The notes: generated from the letters alone by a model not told the origin. A stretch of 64,000 bases of DNA from Methylomonas fluvii (GCF_014850975.1 NZ_JACXST010000001.1:682001-746000); one strand, 5' to 3'. Positions 46,961 to 55,444 are shown, numbered from the stretch's first letter. A program made the numbers and translations.

Positions 46961-47182
46961 ATGAATTTACGTTACGCAAATATGAAAAGTGCGCTTGAAT
47001 TTTTATATGCGCCTCCCGTCACGCTGGCGATTATCGAATCATGGAGCGATGACGAGTTTGATGATGTATTGAACTGGATTGAACAAATGACTCGCCGCAA
47101 TTGGCATCGAATACTGCAGCGACCAGAAGTGTTCGTGCAACAAAGGCCGGATGTTTTGAATGTATTGGATGTTGAAATGTAA
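46961..47182 (+). CDS. Small hypothetical protein, 73 aa
   Basis: A 73 aa ORF behind a strong AGGAGA ribosome site. It is acidic, helical and Trp-rich (ESWSDDEFDDVLNWIEQMTR), with no membrane segment. The family is not recognised. It is on the same strand as the preceding small membrane ORF and 166 nt after it. Confidence 0.55.
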   Translation: MNLRYANMKSALEFLYAPPVTLAIIESWSDDEFDDVLNWIEQMTRRNWHRILQRPEVFVQQRPDVLNVLDVEM

Positions 47183-47224
47183 TGGAGAGATTCAAATACG
47201 GCGTTTTTCTGGGAGTTGTTATTG

Positions 47225-47350
47225 ATTAACCCGGCCCCTAAATACCGTTCGCCTTGAGTCTATCGAAGGGGGCCCAGCCTGGGCTGCGACGGGCTCAGCC
47301 CGAGCGGCACCCGTGTCACTTGTTCCGCTCTAACCAGGGCTTGATTTAGA
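47225..47350. repeat. Degenerate copy of the 52623-52742 repeat
   Basis: It starts with the same 12-mer ATTAACCCGGCC (47225-47236), followed by CTAAATACCGTTCG and a CTTGAG...TATCGAAGG block that tracks the copy at 52623 in the same orientation. The right end is decayed and the closing GGCCGGGTTAAT is not found. The rest of the gap (to 47540) holds no gene. Confidence 0.6.
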
Positions 47351-47540
47351 TTCTCCCGCAATTTGGCGCTGCGGCTATCGAGGACTAAAAGCCTTCACTT
47401 CGCTGCCGCTGCGTTTCCAAAATTGAATACACAAATCATCATCAATGTACTGAATGGTTCGTGATGAATGGATGTCATTTAACAGGGGTTTAACGATCCA
47501 GTATGGTGTTGCCTAACCCAACAACTTACTGGAGATGATA

Positions 47541-48635
47541 ATGAACCGTGGAATCCTATTTTGCACCGCCATGGTGTTTACGGCCTTTGAGGCTTTGGCG
47601 GATGGCAATTCAAATTTTGATGTATTCGCCAACCTCGATAACGGCCCAGGCAATGTCACGGCCACGGCCAACGGCCGGATCATCATGAGCCAACATCAGT
47701 TTTATCAACCGCAATACACCGTGGTGGAATACAAGGATCAAACCTTGCTGCCTTTTCCTAATAAGGAGCTGTCCGCGGCCGACTCGACTGCGCCGATCAA
47801 ACTCGACTCGGTGCTGGGTATCCGCTCCGATAGCAACGGTGTCGTCTGGATGCTGGACAACGGCATGCGCAGCGGCGTGACGCCCAAGCTGGTTGGCTGG
47901 AATACCAAAACCAACAAACTCCAGCGGCTAATTTACCTGCCGGCCCCGATTGCCCCGAAAGATGCGTTCGTCAACGACTTTGCGTTGGACACCCACCACA
48001 ATCATGCCTTCATCAGTGATCCGGCCGGCGGTGCCAATGCCGGCTTGATCGTGGTCAACTTGTCCACCGGCGCGGCGCGGCGGGTGCTGGAAGGCCATAA
48101 AAGTGTGATACCGGAGAACGTCGATTTGGTCATCGATAATGTGCCGATTCAGGTCAAGACTCCGACGGGCGAATTGGTGAAGCCGCATATTGGCGTGAAT
48201 CCGATTACCGAAGATTTGGCCAACGAATGGGTCTATTTCGGCCCGATGCACGGCCTCAGTCTTTACCGGATTAAAGCGGCGGACTTGATCAACGAGTCGT
48301 TAACGCCTGAAGAACTCGCGAAGCAGGTGGAACGCTACAGCGACAAACCGATTTCGGACGGCATCAGCATTGATGAAAACAACAATATTTATCTGGGGGA
48401 CTTGGCGAATAATGCGATTGGCGTGATCGCGCCTAACCGCCAATACCGGCAATTGGCCCAGTGTCCAAGATTGTCATGGGTGGACTCGTTTAGTTTTGGT
48501 GCCAACGGACAACTCTATGCAGTGGTGAATCGCTTACATCGTTCGGCCACACTGAACGGCGGCGACAACCAATCCAAACCGCCTTACTTTCTGTTGAAGG
48601 TCAAAGCCTTGGCTGGCGGATTGCCGGGACGTTAA
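47541..48635 (+). CDS. Secreted SMP-30/Yellow (major royal jelly)-type beta-propeller protein
   Basis: A 364 aa exported protein. The ATG at 47541 has a GGAG site and starts a signal peptide (MNRGILFCTAMVFTAFEALA). The body has beta-propeller blades typical of the SMP-30/MRJP group (LGIRSDSNGVVWMLDNGMRS; FVNDFALDTHHNHAFISDPA; ISDGISIDENNNIYLGDLAN). A catalytic lactonase role is not proven. Its stop overlaps the LysR stop by 4 nt in convergent orientation. It is the outermost gene of the pxm block. Confidence 0.8.
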   Translation: MNRGILFCTAMVFTAFEALADGNSNFDVFANLDNGPGNVTATANGRIIMSQHQFYQPQYTVVEYKDQTLLPFPNKELSAADSTAPIKLDSVLGIRSDSNGVVWMLDNGMRSGVTPKLVGWNTKTNKLQRLIYLPAPIAPKDAFVNDFALDTHHNHAFISDPAGGANAGLIVVNLSTGAARRVLEGHKSVIPENVDLVIDNVPIQVKTPTGELVKPHIGVNPITEDLANEWVYFGPMHGLSLYRIKAADLINESLTPEELAKQVERYSDKPISDGISIDENNNIYLGDLANNAIGVIAPNRQYRQLAQCPRLSWVDSFSFGANGQLYAVVNRLHRSATLNGGDNQSKPPYFLLKVKALAGGLPGR

Positions 48636-49567
48636 AGATTGATTTGAGATGCGCTTATTTTCCGGCCTATGCTGTTGATTTGCTCACGCAACCAACCGTG
48701 GGCCGGGTCTTTTTCCCATAGCGGATGCCAAATCATCGCCAAATCGTAGTCCGGCAAACTCACCGGCACCGGTAATACTTGCAGCGGCACCAGTTTCTGA
48801 AAAGCGATGGCCAAGCGATAAGGCAAAGACAAAATCATATGGGTCTGGGCCACGATCAAGGGTGCCGATAGAAAATGCGGCACGATGAAATTGATACGCC
48901 GCTCCAGACCAAGCTCGGTCAATTTCTCGTCTATCACCCCCAACTTATCGCCGGTTCGGGAAATCAGCATGTGCGTCCCCGCCAAATAGTCCTCCAACGA
49001 CGGCGCGGCTTGGATGCAGGGATGATCCTGCCTAACCACGCAAGCCATGCGATCCATGAATAAATGTTCGCAGTGCAAATGCGCCGGCGGATTTAGTACC
49101 GAAGCAAAGCCCAACACCACATCCAGACTGCCGTTTTCCAACTGCGCCAACGGAAAAGCAGATTCCGTGCGTTTGACATGAATATCCACGCCCGGCGCCG
49201 TTTGCTCAATCAATTGCGACAACTCGGGCAAGATCAAAAACTCCATGTAATCGGTCGCGGCGATGGTGAAACGGCGCTGACTGGATGCTGGATCGAAGGC
49301 TTGCGGAGCCTCAAGCAAGCGTTCCATTTCCTGTAACAGACTGCGTACCGGTTCCACCAAGGCCAGCGCCAGTGCGGTCGGCTGCATGCCAGCGGGCGAT
49401 TTAACCAAGACCGGATCGTTCAACTGCTGGCGCAAGCGGTGCAAGGTATGGCTCATCGCCGACTGCGTGACGAACATGCATTCCGCCGCGCGGGTGACAT
49501 TGCGCTCCCGCATCAAAACATCGAAAGCCAGCAACAGGTTTAAGTCGAAAGTGCGTAGGTTGGCCAT
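48632..49567 (-). CDS. LysR family regulator divergent from pxmABC
   Basis: A 311 aa transcription factor. It has an N-terminal winged helix-turn-helix (FDLNLLLAFDVLMRERNVTR, then SAMSHTLHRLRQQLNDPVLV) and a periplasmic-binding-like effector domain (~90-300). The sequence falls near the NodD/NahR-like branch (AATDYMEFLILPELSQLIEQ). It is transcribed away from pxmA across a 251-nt gap, the classical layout in which a LysR protein controls its neighbour; this is inference. Confidence 0.88.
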   Translation of the reverse strand: MANLRTFDLNLLLAFDVLMRERNVTRAAECMFVTQSAMSHTLHRLRQQLNDPVLVKSPAGMQPTALALALVEPVRSLLQEMERLLEAPQAFDPASSQRRFTIAATDYMEFLILPELSQLIEQTAPGVDIHVKRTESAFPLAQLENGSLDVVLGFASVLNPPAHLHCEHLFMDRMACVVRQDHPCIQAAPSLEDYLAGTHMLISRTGDKLGVIDEKLTELGLERRINFIVPHFLSAPLIVAQTHMILSLPYRLAIAFQKLVPLQVLPVPVSLPDYDLAMIWHPLWEKDPAHGWLREQINSIGRKISASQINL

Positions 49568-49818
49568 CCTGAGTTCCTCAAAAAATTCGGCTGCATACTA
49601 AACAAAATCGCTGCTGGCCGGTATGAACAGTCTTGATGGTAGCGGATGAAATTTCACCATTTCACAGCTAGGCCGTTTCTCCCTACCTTATACCCCGAGC
49701 GCGTCGTCCAAGCCTAGAAGGTTTAACTCCCCCCAAGGGTAGCTTTTCGGTTGGCGGCGCGCCCAAATACTCAATGGCGACTGCCATTCACTAAAGCATA
49801 TTACGGGGGATTCTTACT
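49568..49818. promoter_or_regulatory. Divergent LysR/pxmA promoter region
   Basis: A 251-nt gap between the two divergent starts. It contains a perfect 10-bp palindrome TGAAATTTCA (49647-49656), a candidate LysR-type site. A GGGGGA ribosome site sits about 7 nt ahead of the pxmA ATG. I see no convincing -35/-10 pair. Confidence 0.45.
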
Positions 49819-50571
49819 ATGTCTGCACAAATTCCAATTTCAACATTCAAACCTTATCGGGGCGAAAAAGCCAGGTTAGCCAGAGCTTACGATTATCTGA
49901 TCCTGGTGCTGGCCCTATTCTTATTCATCGGCTCGTTCCATCTGCATTTTGCCCTGACCGTCGGCGACTGGGACTTCTGGGTGGATTGGAAAGATCGGCA
50001 ATGGTGGCCTTTGGTCACACCGCTGATCGGCATCACCTTTCCAGCGGCTGTTCAAGCTGTGTTATGGGATAAGTTCCGGCTACCTTTGGGCGCCACGCTC
50101 TGCGTCGCGGCCTTATTGCTCGGCACCTGGGTCACTCGCGTGTTTGCCTATCACTACTGGAATTTCTTCCCCATCAACATGGTGCTGCCAGCGACCATGG
50201 TGCCGGGTGCCTTGGTATTGGATACCTTGTTGATGCTCACCAACAGCTTGACCATCACCTCGATTTTCGGCGGCGGCGCGTTTGCCTTGTTGTTCTACCC
50301 CACCAACTGGCCGATTTTCGGCATGTTCCACCAAGCGGTCGATTACCACAATAGCCAGCTTTCGGTGGCCGATGTGTTCGGTTTCCAATACATCCGCACC
50401 GGCATGCCCGAATACCTGCGCATCATCGAACGCGGTACCTTGCGTACCTATGGTCAGTACGCCACGCCATTGTCGGCATTTTGTTCAGCGTTGTTGTGTT
50501 CATTGATGTATCCGCTGTGGTGGAAAATCGGCAAGTTGTTCGCTGACACCCGTTATCTGAAAAGAATCTAA
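49819..50571 (+). CDS. pxmA: Pxm monooxygenase subunit PxmA (PmoA/AmoA family)
   Basis: An integral membrane protein of 250 aa from the PmoA/AmoA family. It has about seven TM helices and family blocks GDWDFWVDWKDRQWWPLVTP, PTNWPIFGMFHQAVDYH and TYGQYATPLSAFCSA. It is distinct from canonical PmoA (for example FHLHFALTVGDWDFW), as expected for the divergent pxm lineage of Methylomonas/Methylobacter-type methanotrophs. The gene leads an A-B-C ordered operon, opposite to the C-A-B order of pmo. The physiological substrate of Pxm is unsettled; hypoxia or nitrite-linked expression has been reported in related strains. Confidence 0.93.
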   Translation: MSAQIPISTFKPYRGEKARLARAYDYLILVLALFLFIGSFHLHFALTVGDWDFWVDWKDRQWWPLVTPLIGITFPAAVQAVLWDKFRLPLGATLCVAALLLGTWVTRVFAYHYWNFFPINMVLPATMVPGALVLDTLLMLTNSLTITSIFGGGAFALLFYPTNWPIFGMFHQAVDYHNSQLSVADVFGFQYIRTGMPEYLRIIERGTLRTYGQYATPLSAFCSALLCSLMYPLWWKIGKLFADTRYLKRI

Positions 50572-50582
50572 GGAGCACAGTC

Positions 50583-51821
50583 ATGAAATCACTTTTTAAA
50601 CCTTGGCTGATGGCAGTGCTTTGCATCAACGTATTGTCGATATTTGCCGTACCCTCCGCGCAGGCCCATGGCGAAAAAGCCCTGGAGCCGTTCATCAGGA
50701 TGCGCACCATCCAGTGGTACGACGTGCAATGGTCCACGCAAAAATTCAACGTCAACGATGAAGTCAGTGTCAGCGGCAAGTTTCATGTTGCCGAAGACTG
50801 GCCGATCAGTGTGCCGAAACCGGAAGCCAGCTTCTTGAATATCTCCACCCCAGGACCGGTGCTGATCCGTACCGAGCGCTACCTGAACGGTAAACCCTGG
50901 ACCAACTCGGTGTCGCTGGAGCCGGGTGGCGACTACGAGTTCAAGGTGGTCATGAAAGGCCGTTTGCCTGGTCATTATCACATCCATCCGTTTTTTAATT
51001 TAAAAGACGCCGGTCAGGTGATGGGGCCTGGGGTGTGGCTGGACATTGGCGGCGATCCCGCGGACTTTAGCAATACCATTCAAACCATCAACGGTGAAAT
51101 GATCGACATGGAAAGCTTCGGCTTTGCCAATGGCGTGTTCTGGCATCTGTTCTGGGGATTATTGGCGGCTGCCTGGCTGTTATGGTGGGTGCGCCGGCCC
51201 TTGTTCATCAGCCGCTACCGCATGCTGGATGCCGGTTTGGAGCATGAGTTGATCACCGATCAGGACAAAACCATCGCCAAGGCGGTGTTAGTCGGCGTGC
51301 CGGTATTGGTGTTGGCGCTGAATGCCGTCACCGCCAACCAGTACCCGGACGCCATCCCGTTACAAGCGGGCTTGGATAGGATTTTGCCTCTGCCGGCGCA
51401 AGTCAATGCCGGACTGGTCAATGTCGATACGCTCAAAGCGGAATACAACGTGGCGCAACGCGCGATGCTGTTGCAGTTTAGTATCGACAATCGCAGCCAA
51501 GGCGCGGTCAGGATCGGCCAATTTTCCACTTCCAACGTGCATTTCATGAACGCTGACTTAGCCAGTGTGAACAGCAAACCCGGCAAGGATGATGTCAGTA
51601 ATAACGGTCTGAGCCTGAGTGACAATACACCTATCGCCCCCGGCGAACAACGCACCGTCACCGTAGAAGTGCGCGATGCGGCCTGGGAATCGGAAAAGCT
51701 GGATGGGCTGATCAAAGATGCGGACAGCCGGCTGGGTGGCCTGCTGTTTCTTTACGACGATGTGATGGGAAAACGCTATATCTCCAGCATTTCCGCCGCC
51801 GTCATTCCCAAATTCAATTAA
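50583..51821 (+). CDS. pxmB: Pxm monooxygenase subunit PxmB (PmoB family)
   Basis: A 412 aa PmoB-family subunit with a signal peptide (AVLCINVLSIFAVPSAQA). Cleavage would leave His29 as the new N-terminal residue of the mature protein (HGEK). Together with His133 and His135 (GHYHIHPFF) these match the three His ligands of the PmoB copper site. Two TM helices separate the periplasmic cupredoxin domains (FWHLFWGLLAAAWLLWWVRR; KAVLVGVPVLVLALNAV). The gap to pxmA is 11 nt with an AAGGAG site. Confidence 0.93.
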   Translation: MKSLFKPWLMAVLCINVLSIFAVPSAQAHGEKALEPFIRMRTIQWYDVQWSTQKFNVNDEVSVSGKFHVAEDWPISVPKPEASFLNISTPGPVLIRTERYLNGKPWTNSVSLEPGGDYEFKVVMKGRLPGHYHIHPFFNLKDAGQVMGPGVWLDIGGDPADFSNTIQTINGEMIDMESFGFANGVFWHLFWGLLAAAWLLWWVRRPLFISRYRMLDAGLEHELITDQDKTIAKAVLVGVPVLVLALNAVTANQYPDAIPLQAGLDRILPLPAQVNAGLVNVDTLKAEYNVAQRAMLLQFSIDNRSQGAVRIGQFSTSNVHFMNADLASVNSKPGKDDVSNNGLSLSDNTPIAPGEQRTVTVEVRDAAWESEKLDGLIKDADSRLGGLLFLYDDVMGKRYISSISAAVIPKFN

Positions 51822-51837
51822 TTCAGGAGCACACATC

Positions 51838-52611
51838 ATGGCTACCACGACAGAACACGTGAGCTTAAGCACCGAAAAACCCAAATCATTGCCTTGGTAT
51901 TTGCTTGACTTACCTAAATACCTAAAAGGTTTTGGTCTATTAGCTGTTATCTACATCAGTTTACGCCTGTATCAGGGCGCTTTTGCCATCGAGCACGGCT
52001 TGGATTCCTCGGAACCGGCGTTCGAACAATACTGGATGCGGCTGTTTTATATCGAACTGGCGGTTCTCGCCGCCGTCGTCAGCGGCTTTTGGGGTTACTT
52101 ATGGACCACGCGCGACCGCAATCTGGATCAACTGGCACCCAAGGAAGAAATTCGCCGTTATTTCACCTTGACGATGTGGATCAGCATTTACACCTTTGCC
52201 GTGTACTGGGCAGGCAGTTATTTTGCCGAACAGGACAACTCCTGGCATCAGGTGGCGATCCGCGATACGCCGTTTACCGCCAATCACATCATCGAGTTTT
52301 ATTTCAACTTCCCGTTGTACGTGATCCTGGGCGGCTGCGCCTGGCTATACGCCAGAACCCGCTTGCCCTTGTATGCCAAAGGCATATCGCTGCCTTTGAC
52401 CTTGGCGGTGTTTGGCCCCTTCATGATTTTGGTCAGCGTCGGCTTCAACGAATGGGGACATACCTTCTGGTTTAGAGAGGAATTCTTCGCCGCGCCGATT
52501 CATTGGGGCTTTGTGATTGGGGTTTGGTTTGCGTTGGGCGTCGGCGGCATTCTGCTGCAAGGCGTGACGCGGCTGATCGAACTCATGGAAAAAATCGAAG
52601 ACGCCGAATAG
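51838..52611 (+). CDS. pxmC: Pxm monooxygenase subunit PxmC (PmoC family)
   Basis: A 257 aa PmoC-family membrane subunit. The conserved metal site is complete as Asp133, His137 and His150 (EQDNSWHQVAIRDT, then TANHIIEFYF), matching Asp156/His160/His173 of the Methylococcus enzyme. About five to six TM helices. An AGGAGC ribosome site lies in the 16-nt gap after pxmB. With A and B this makes a full three-subunit set in one operon. The end is followed by a 120-bp palindromic-ended repeat. Confidence 0.93.
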   Translation: MATTTEHVSLSTEKPKSLPWYLLDLPKYLKGFGLLAVIYISLRLYQGAFAIEHGLDSSEPAFEQYWMRLFYIELAVLAAVVSGFWGYLWTTRDRNLDQLAPKEEIRRYFTLTMWISIYTFAVYWAGSYFAEQDNSWHQVAIRDTPFTANHIIEFYFNFPLYVILGGCAWLYARTRLPLYAKGISLPLTLAVFGPFMILVSVGFNEWGHTFWFREEFFAAPIHWGFVIGVWFALGVGGILLQGVTRLIELMEKIEDAE

Positions 52612-52622
52612 GTCTGCTTACT

Positions 52623-52742
52623 ATTAACCCGGCCCTATTTAATACTGGTACACCGTTCGGGCTGAGCCTGTCGAAGCCTGATCTGGCGCGTTGAGCGCAG
52701 CCAAAGGGCTCAGGACGAACGGTATTTAAAGGCCGGGTTAAT
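52623..52742. repeat. 120-bp repeat with perfect 12-bp terminal inverted repeats
   Basis: ATTAACCCGGCC (52623-52634) and GGCCGGGTTAAT (52731-52742) are perfect inverted ends. Inside, ACCGTTCG near the left and CGAACGGT near the right pair, as do GAGCC and GGCTC. The core CTGAGCCTGTCGAAG is a commonly dispersed bacterial repeat. It follows the pxmC stop by 11 nt and may double as a terminator. A decayed copy lies at 47225. Confidence 0.75.
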
Positions 52743-52758
52743 AATCAATAATCTCTTC

Positions 52759-52815
52759 CCGTTTAAGTTGGGACTTTTTTTAAGGTTAAGCCTTTAGGTG
52801 TCCCGCTTTAAACGG
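52759..52815. other. Hairpin-forming leader ahead of the MFS gene
   Basis: CCGTTTAAGTTGGGAC (52759-52774) can pair with GTCCCGCTTTAAACGG (52800-52815), with a small internal mismatch, around a T-rich loop. It ends 28 nt before the MFS ATG. It could be a terminator for upstream transcription, a leader structure, or the trace of a repeat. Confidence 0.5.
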
Positions 52816-52843
52816 AAAACCTGACTATTAAACCCACACGACC

Positions 52844-54106
52844 ATGTTTCAATCCAAGTCTGATGTCGCCATGCCAAAGAGTCACATTGATTCGGTTCAC
52901 TATGCCTGGGTCGTACTCGCGGTCACGTTTCTTTGCTTGTTTATGGCATCGGCACTGCGCTCCGTTCCAGGGATCATCATGCTGTCCCTGGAACAGGAGT
53001 TTGCCTGGAACCGGGAAACCATTAGCGGCGCCATTTCACTCAACCTGCTGTTATTTGGCCTTGCCGGGCCATTTTTAGGCCGATTGATGGATGTCTACGG
53101 CGCAAAACGGATCAGCCTTATCACCCTGATATTGTCGGTGGTGGGCGCTGGTGGCAGCGTTTTTATGCAGGCGTCCTGGCAACTGTATTTACTTTGGGGA
53201 TTGCTGATTGGCGCAGGTTCGGGCGGCACTTCCATGATTATGGGGTCGGCGTTGATTAATCGCTGGTTTCATAAACACCGGGGGCTGGCGTTAGGCATAT
53301 TGGGCGCTGCTTTCTCCTCCGGCCAGTTAGTGTTCACCCCGGTCCTCATGCAGATCAATGTGTATGAAGGCTGGCGCGCGGCGACGCTGTTTATCTCCGT
53401 GGGTTTGGGCCTGGTGGCTTTACCGTTGGTGCTAAAATTTTTAAGAGACGATCCCGAATCAAAAGGTCTGTCGGCCTATGGCGACCATGGCGTTCATCGA
53501 ACAATGCTTAAGCCTGATCAAAATCCCATGCGCTCGGCCATGCGCAGTCCGCAATTCTGGTTGTTGGCCTTGAGTTTTGGCATTTGCGGTTTAACTACCT
53601 CCGGCTTGTTCCAGACCCATTTGATTCCGCACGGCATCGAACACGGCTTCACCGAAATGACCATGGCCATGTCCTTAGGCGTCATGGGCGCGGCCGATGT
53701 GTTCGGCACCATTTTATCCGGATGGTTATGCGACCGGTACGGGAAGCGCTGGCCGCTGGCGTTTTATTACCTCGTCAGAGGCGCAACGCTAATCGTTCTG
53801 CCCAGCATCGATAGCACCGGGCAATTAATGCTGTTCTCGATTATTTACGGCATGAATTGGTTGTCCACCATTCCCGCCACTTCAGCCTTGACCGCCGATT
53901 TGTTCGGGAAACAAAACGTTGGCGTGGTATTCGGCTGGATTTGTTTCGCGCATCAAATCGGAGCGGCCATTGCCGCCTACAGTGCCGGGTATGTTCATAG
54001 TCTGATGGGTGACTATCACCTGGCTTTTGTGGCCTCGGGCCTATTCGCTTTTGTCGCAACCGGCATCGTTCTTTTTATCAGAGAGCCGCAAACTGTTCGT
54101 TTTTAA
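52844..54106 (+). CDS. MFS transporter (oxalate/formate antiporter-like)
   Basis: A 420 aa protein with 12 predicted TM helices. The MFS A-motif-like loop GRLMDVYGAKRISL between TM2 and TM3 is clear, and a related GWLCDRYGKRWPLA lies in the second half. It resembles the OFA/monocarboxylate branch (SALRSVPGIIMLSLEQEFAW). The transported compound is unknown. No good ribosome site precedes the ATG at 52844; M10 (52871) is an alternative start. A tautomerase gene follows 20 nt later and may be cotranscribed. Confidence 0.88.
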   Translation: MFQSKSDVAMPKSHIDSVHYAWVVLAVTFLCLFMASALRSVPGIIMLSLEQEFAWNRETISGAISLNLLLFGLAGPFLGRLMDVYGAKRISLITLILSVVGAGGSVFMQASWQLYLLWGLLIGAGSGGTSMIMGSALINRWFHKHRGLALGILGAAFSSGQLVFTPVLMQINVYEGWRAATLFISVGLGLVALPLVLKFLRDDPESKGLSAYGDHGVHRTMLKPDQNPMRSAMRSPQFWLLALSFGICGLTTSGLFQTHLIPHGIEHGFTEMTMAMSLGVMGAADVFGTILSGWLCDRYGKRWPLAFYYLVRGATLIVLPSIDSTGQLMLFSIIYGMNWLSTIPATSALTADLFGKQNVGVVFGWICFAHQIGAAIAAYSAGYVHSLMGDYHLAFVASGLFAFVATGIVLFIREPQTVRF

Positions 54107-54126
54107 TTTAATTTTGGAGGAATAAC

Positions 54127-54507
54127 ATGCCCCTAGTTCGAATATCGTTAATGAAGCAAGAAAATAAAGAGTTCGGGAGAAAGATTGGCAAAATCGTTCA
54201 CCAAGAAATGGTGCACACAATCAGCGTACCCGAAAAAGATCGTTTTCAGGTTATTACCGAGCATGATAATAATTCTTTAATTTACGATTCCAATTATCTT
54301 GGCATACATCGTAGCGACGGTATTATTTTTATACAAATAACCTTGAATGAAGGCAGGGATGTCGGCTTAAAGAAGTCGCTTTATAAAAATATAGCCGATA
54401 GCCTGCATAATCAGCTAGATATACGCAGAGAAGATGTCTTAATAAGTCTCGTTGAAGTCAAAAAGGAAAATTGGTCGTTCGGGAATGGCATTGCGCAGTA
54501 TGCTTAA
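54127..54507 (+). CDS. Tautomerase family protein (4-OT/MSAD-like)
   Basis: A 126 aa protein. The N-terminal PLVRISL leaves Pro as residue 1 after Met removal, the catalytic base of the 4-oxalocrotonate tautomerase superfamily. The double-length core (IIFIQITLNEGRDVGLKKSL; RREDVLISLVEVKKENWSFG) fits the MSAD/cis-CaaD-like (Tautomerase_2) group. The substrate is unknown. A TTGGAGG ribosome site precedes it, and its position just after the MFS gene suggests joint expression. Confidence 0.85.
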   Translation: MPLVRISLMKQENKEFGRKIGKIVHQEMVHTISVPEKDRFQVITEHDNNSLIYDSNYLGIHRSDGIIFIQITLNEGRDVGLKKSLYKNIADSLHNQLDIRREDVLISLVEVKKENWSFGNGIAQYA

Positions 54508-54574
54508 TAAGTGGTCAACTCTCCAGTATTTCACCAAGCTGATTAAATATTTTTAACAAAATAAGGAGGCTATT

Positions 54575-55081
54575 ATGTCAATCGATATGTATCAATCGTC
54601 AATACCAGTTTTTATCAAAATGCTGGGCAATTTATCGAAAATACTTGATAAAGCCGCAATCCATGCCGAAGCGAAAAAAATTGATCCATCGGTCTTAATA
54701 AATTGCCGTTTGGCCCCCGATATGTTTCCGCTCAGCAAACAAGTTCAAATTGCAACGGATATGGCCAAAGGCTGTGCGGCCCGCCTGGCGGGATTAGAGG
54801 TCCCATGCTATGAAGACAATGAAACCACATTTGCCGATTTGCAGGCTCGTATATCCAAAACCATCGCTTTTATCCAAGATGTAACCCCGGAACAAATAAA
54901 TGGCAAAGAAAACCTTGATATTAGTTTCAAGATTGGCGGCGCCGAGAAAAACTTTGTCGGTCTTCCATACTTGCTAGATTTTGTCCTGCCAAATTTTTAT
55001 TTCCACATCGCGATGACTTACGCAATCCTTAGGCACAATGGGATTGAATTGGGGAAATTGGACTTTTTGGGGGGTGATTAA
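54575..55081 (+). CDS. DUF1993 family protein
   Basis: A 168 aa protein, probably a four-helix bundle, matching DUF1993 (SSIPVFIKMLGNLSKILDKA; APDMFPLSKQVQIATDMAKG; LPNFYFHIAMTYAILRHNGI). Relatives are of unknown function and belong to a DinB-like superfamily. It has a strong AAGGAGG ribosome site. It is 67 nt after the tautomerase gene on the same strand. Confidence 0.87.
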   Translation: MSIDMYQSSIPVFIKMLGNLSKILDKAAIHAEAKKIDPSVLINCRLAPDMFPLSKQVQIATDMAKGCAARLAGLEVPCYEDNETTFADLQARISKTIAFIQDVTPEQINGKENLDISFKIGGAEKNFVGLPYLLDFVLPNFYFHIAMTYAILRHNGIELGKLDFLGGD

Positions 55082-55235
55082 TTCCGCGATTGAATTATCC
55101 ATGTCTTTTGTTTTCCATAGGTAAAATGGATCGTTTTGCCTATGGTGATTCTATTCCTTGACCTGGAATACGCAGAGTCTTGATCACGACTTGGATTTCA
55201 AGTTATGGCTGATTCGTGGCAAGGCAATCCAGTTC

Positions 55236-55305
55236 GTAGGATGCGGTGAACAATGTGAACCACATCAATCGCGAACGATGCAGTTCGTGCCTAACCGCAT
55301 CCTAC
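55236..55305. repeat. Palindromic repeat (70 bp)
   Basis: GTAGGATGCGGT (55236-55247) is the exact inverse of ACCGCATCCTAC (55294-55305), with a 46-nt centre that contains a further GTTCG/CGAAC pair. This is typical of dispersed REP/MITE-like elements. Confidence 0.75.
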
Positions 55306-55369
55306 TGTCCTTTCTGTATGCCTGGTTTGGAGCCTATAACCCTCGACAAAGGCTAATTGCATAATAGAT

Positions 55370-55444
55370 GTAGGGTACGCACCGCGTACCATCGGAGCCA
55401 TCATGGATGAGCAAAAGTCAGAAGGTACGCGGTGCGTACCCTAC
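55370..55444. repeat. Palindromic repeat with 21-bp perfect arms
   Basis: The 21-bp arm at 55370-55390 (starting GTAGGGTACGC) is perfectly inverted at 55424-55444 (ending GCGTACCCTAC), around a 33-nt centre. It lies 65 bp from the previous palindromic repeat and shares the GTAGG start, so both may be one family. The bases to 55578 hold no recognisable gene. Confidence 0.8.

Noticed and set aside
49819..52611. Canonical pmoCAB or amoCAB operon
   Set aside because: Gene order is A-B-C and the sequences differ from canonical PmoA/B/C in the way known for pxm.
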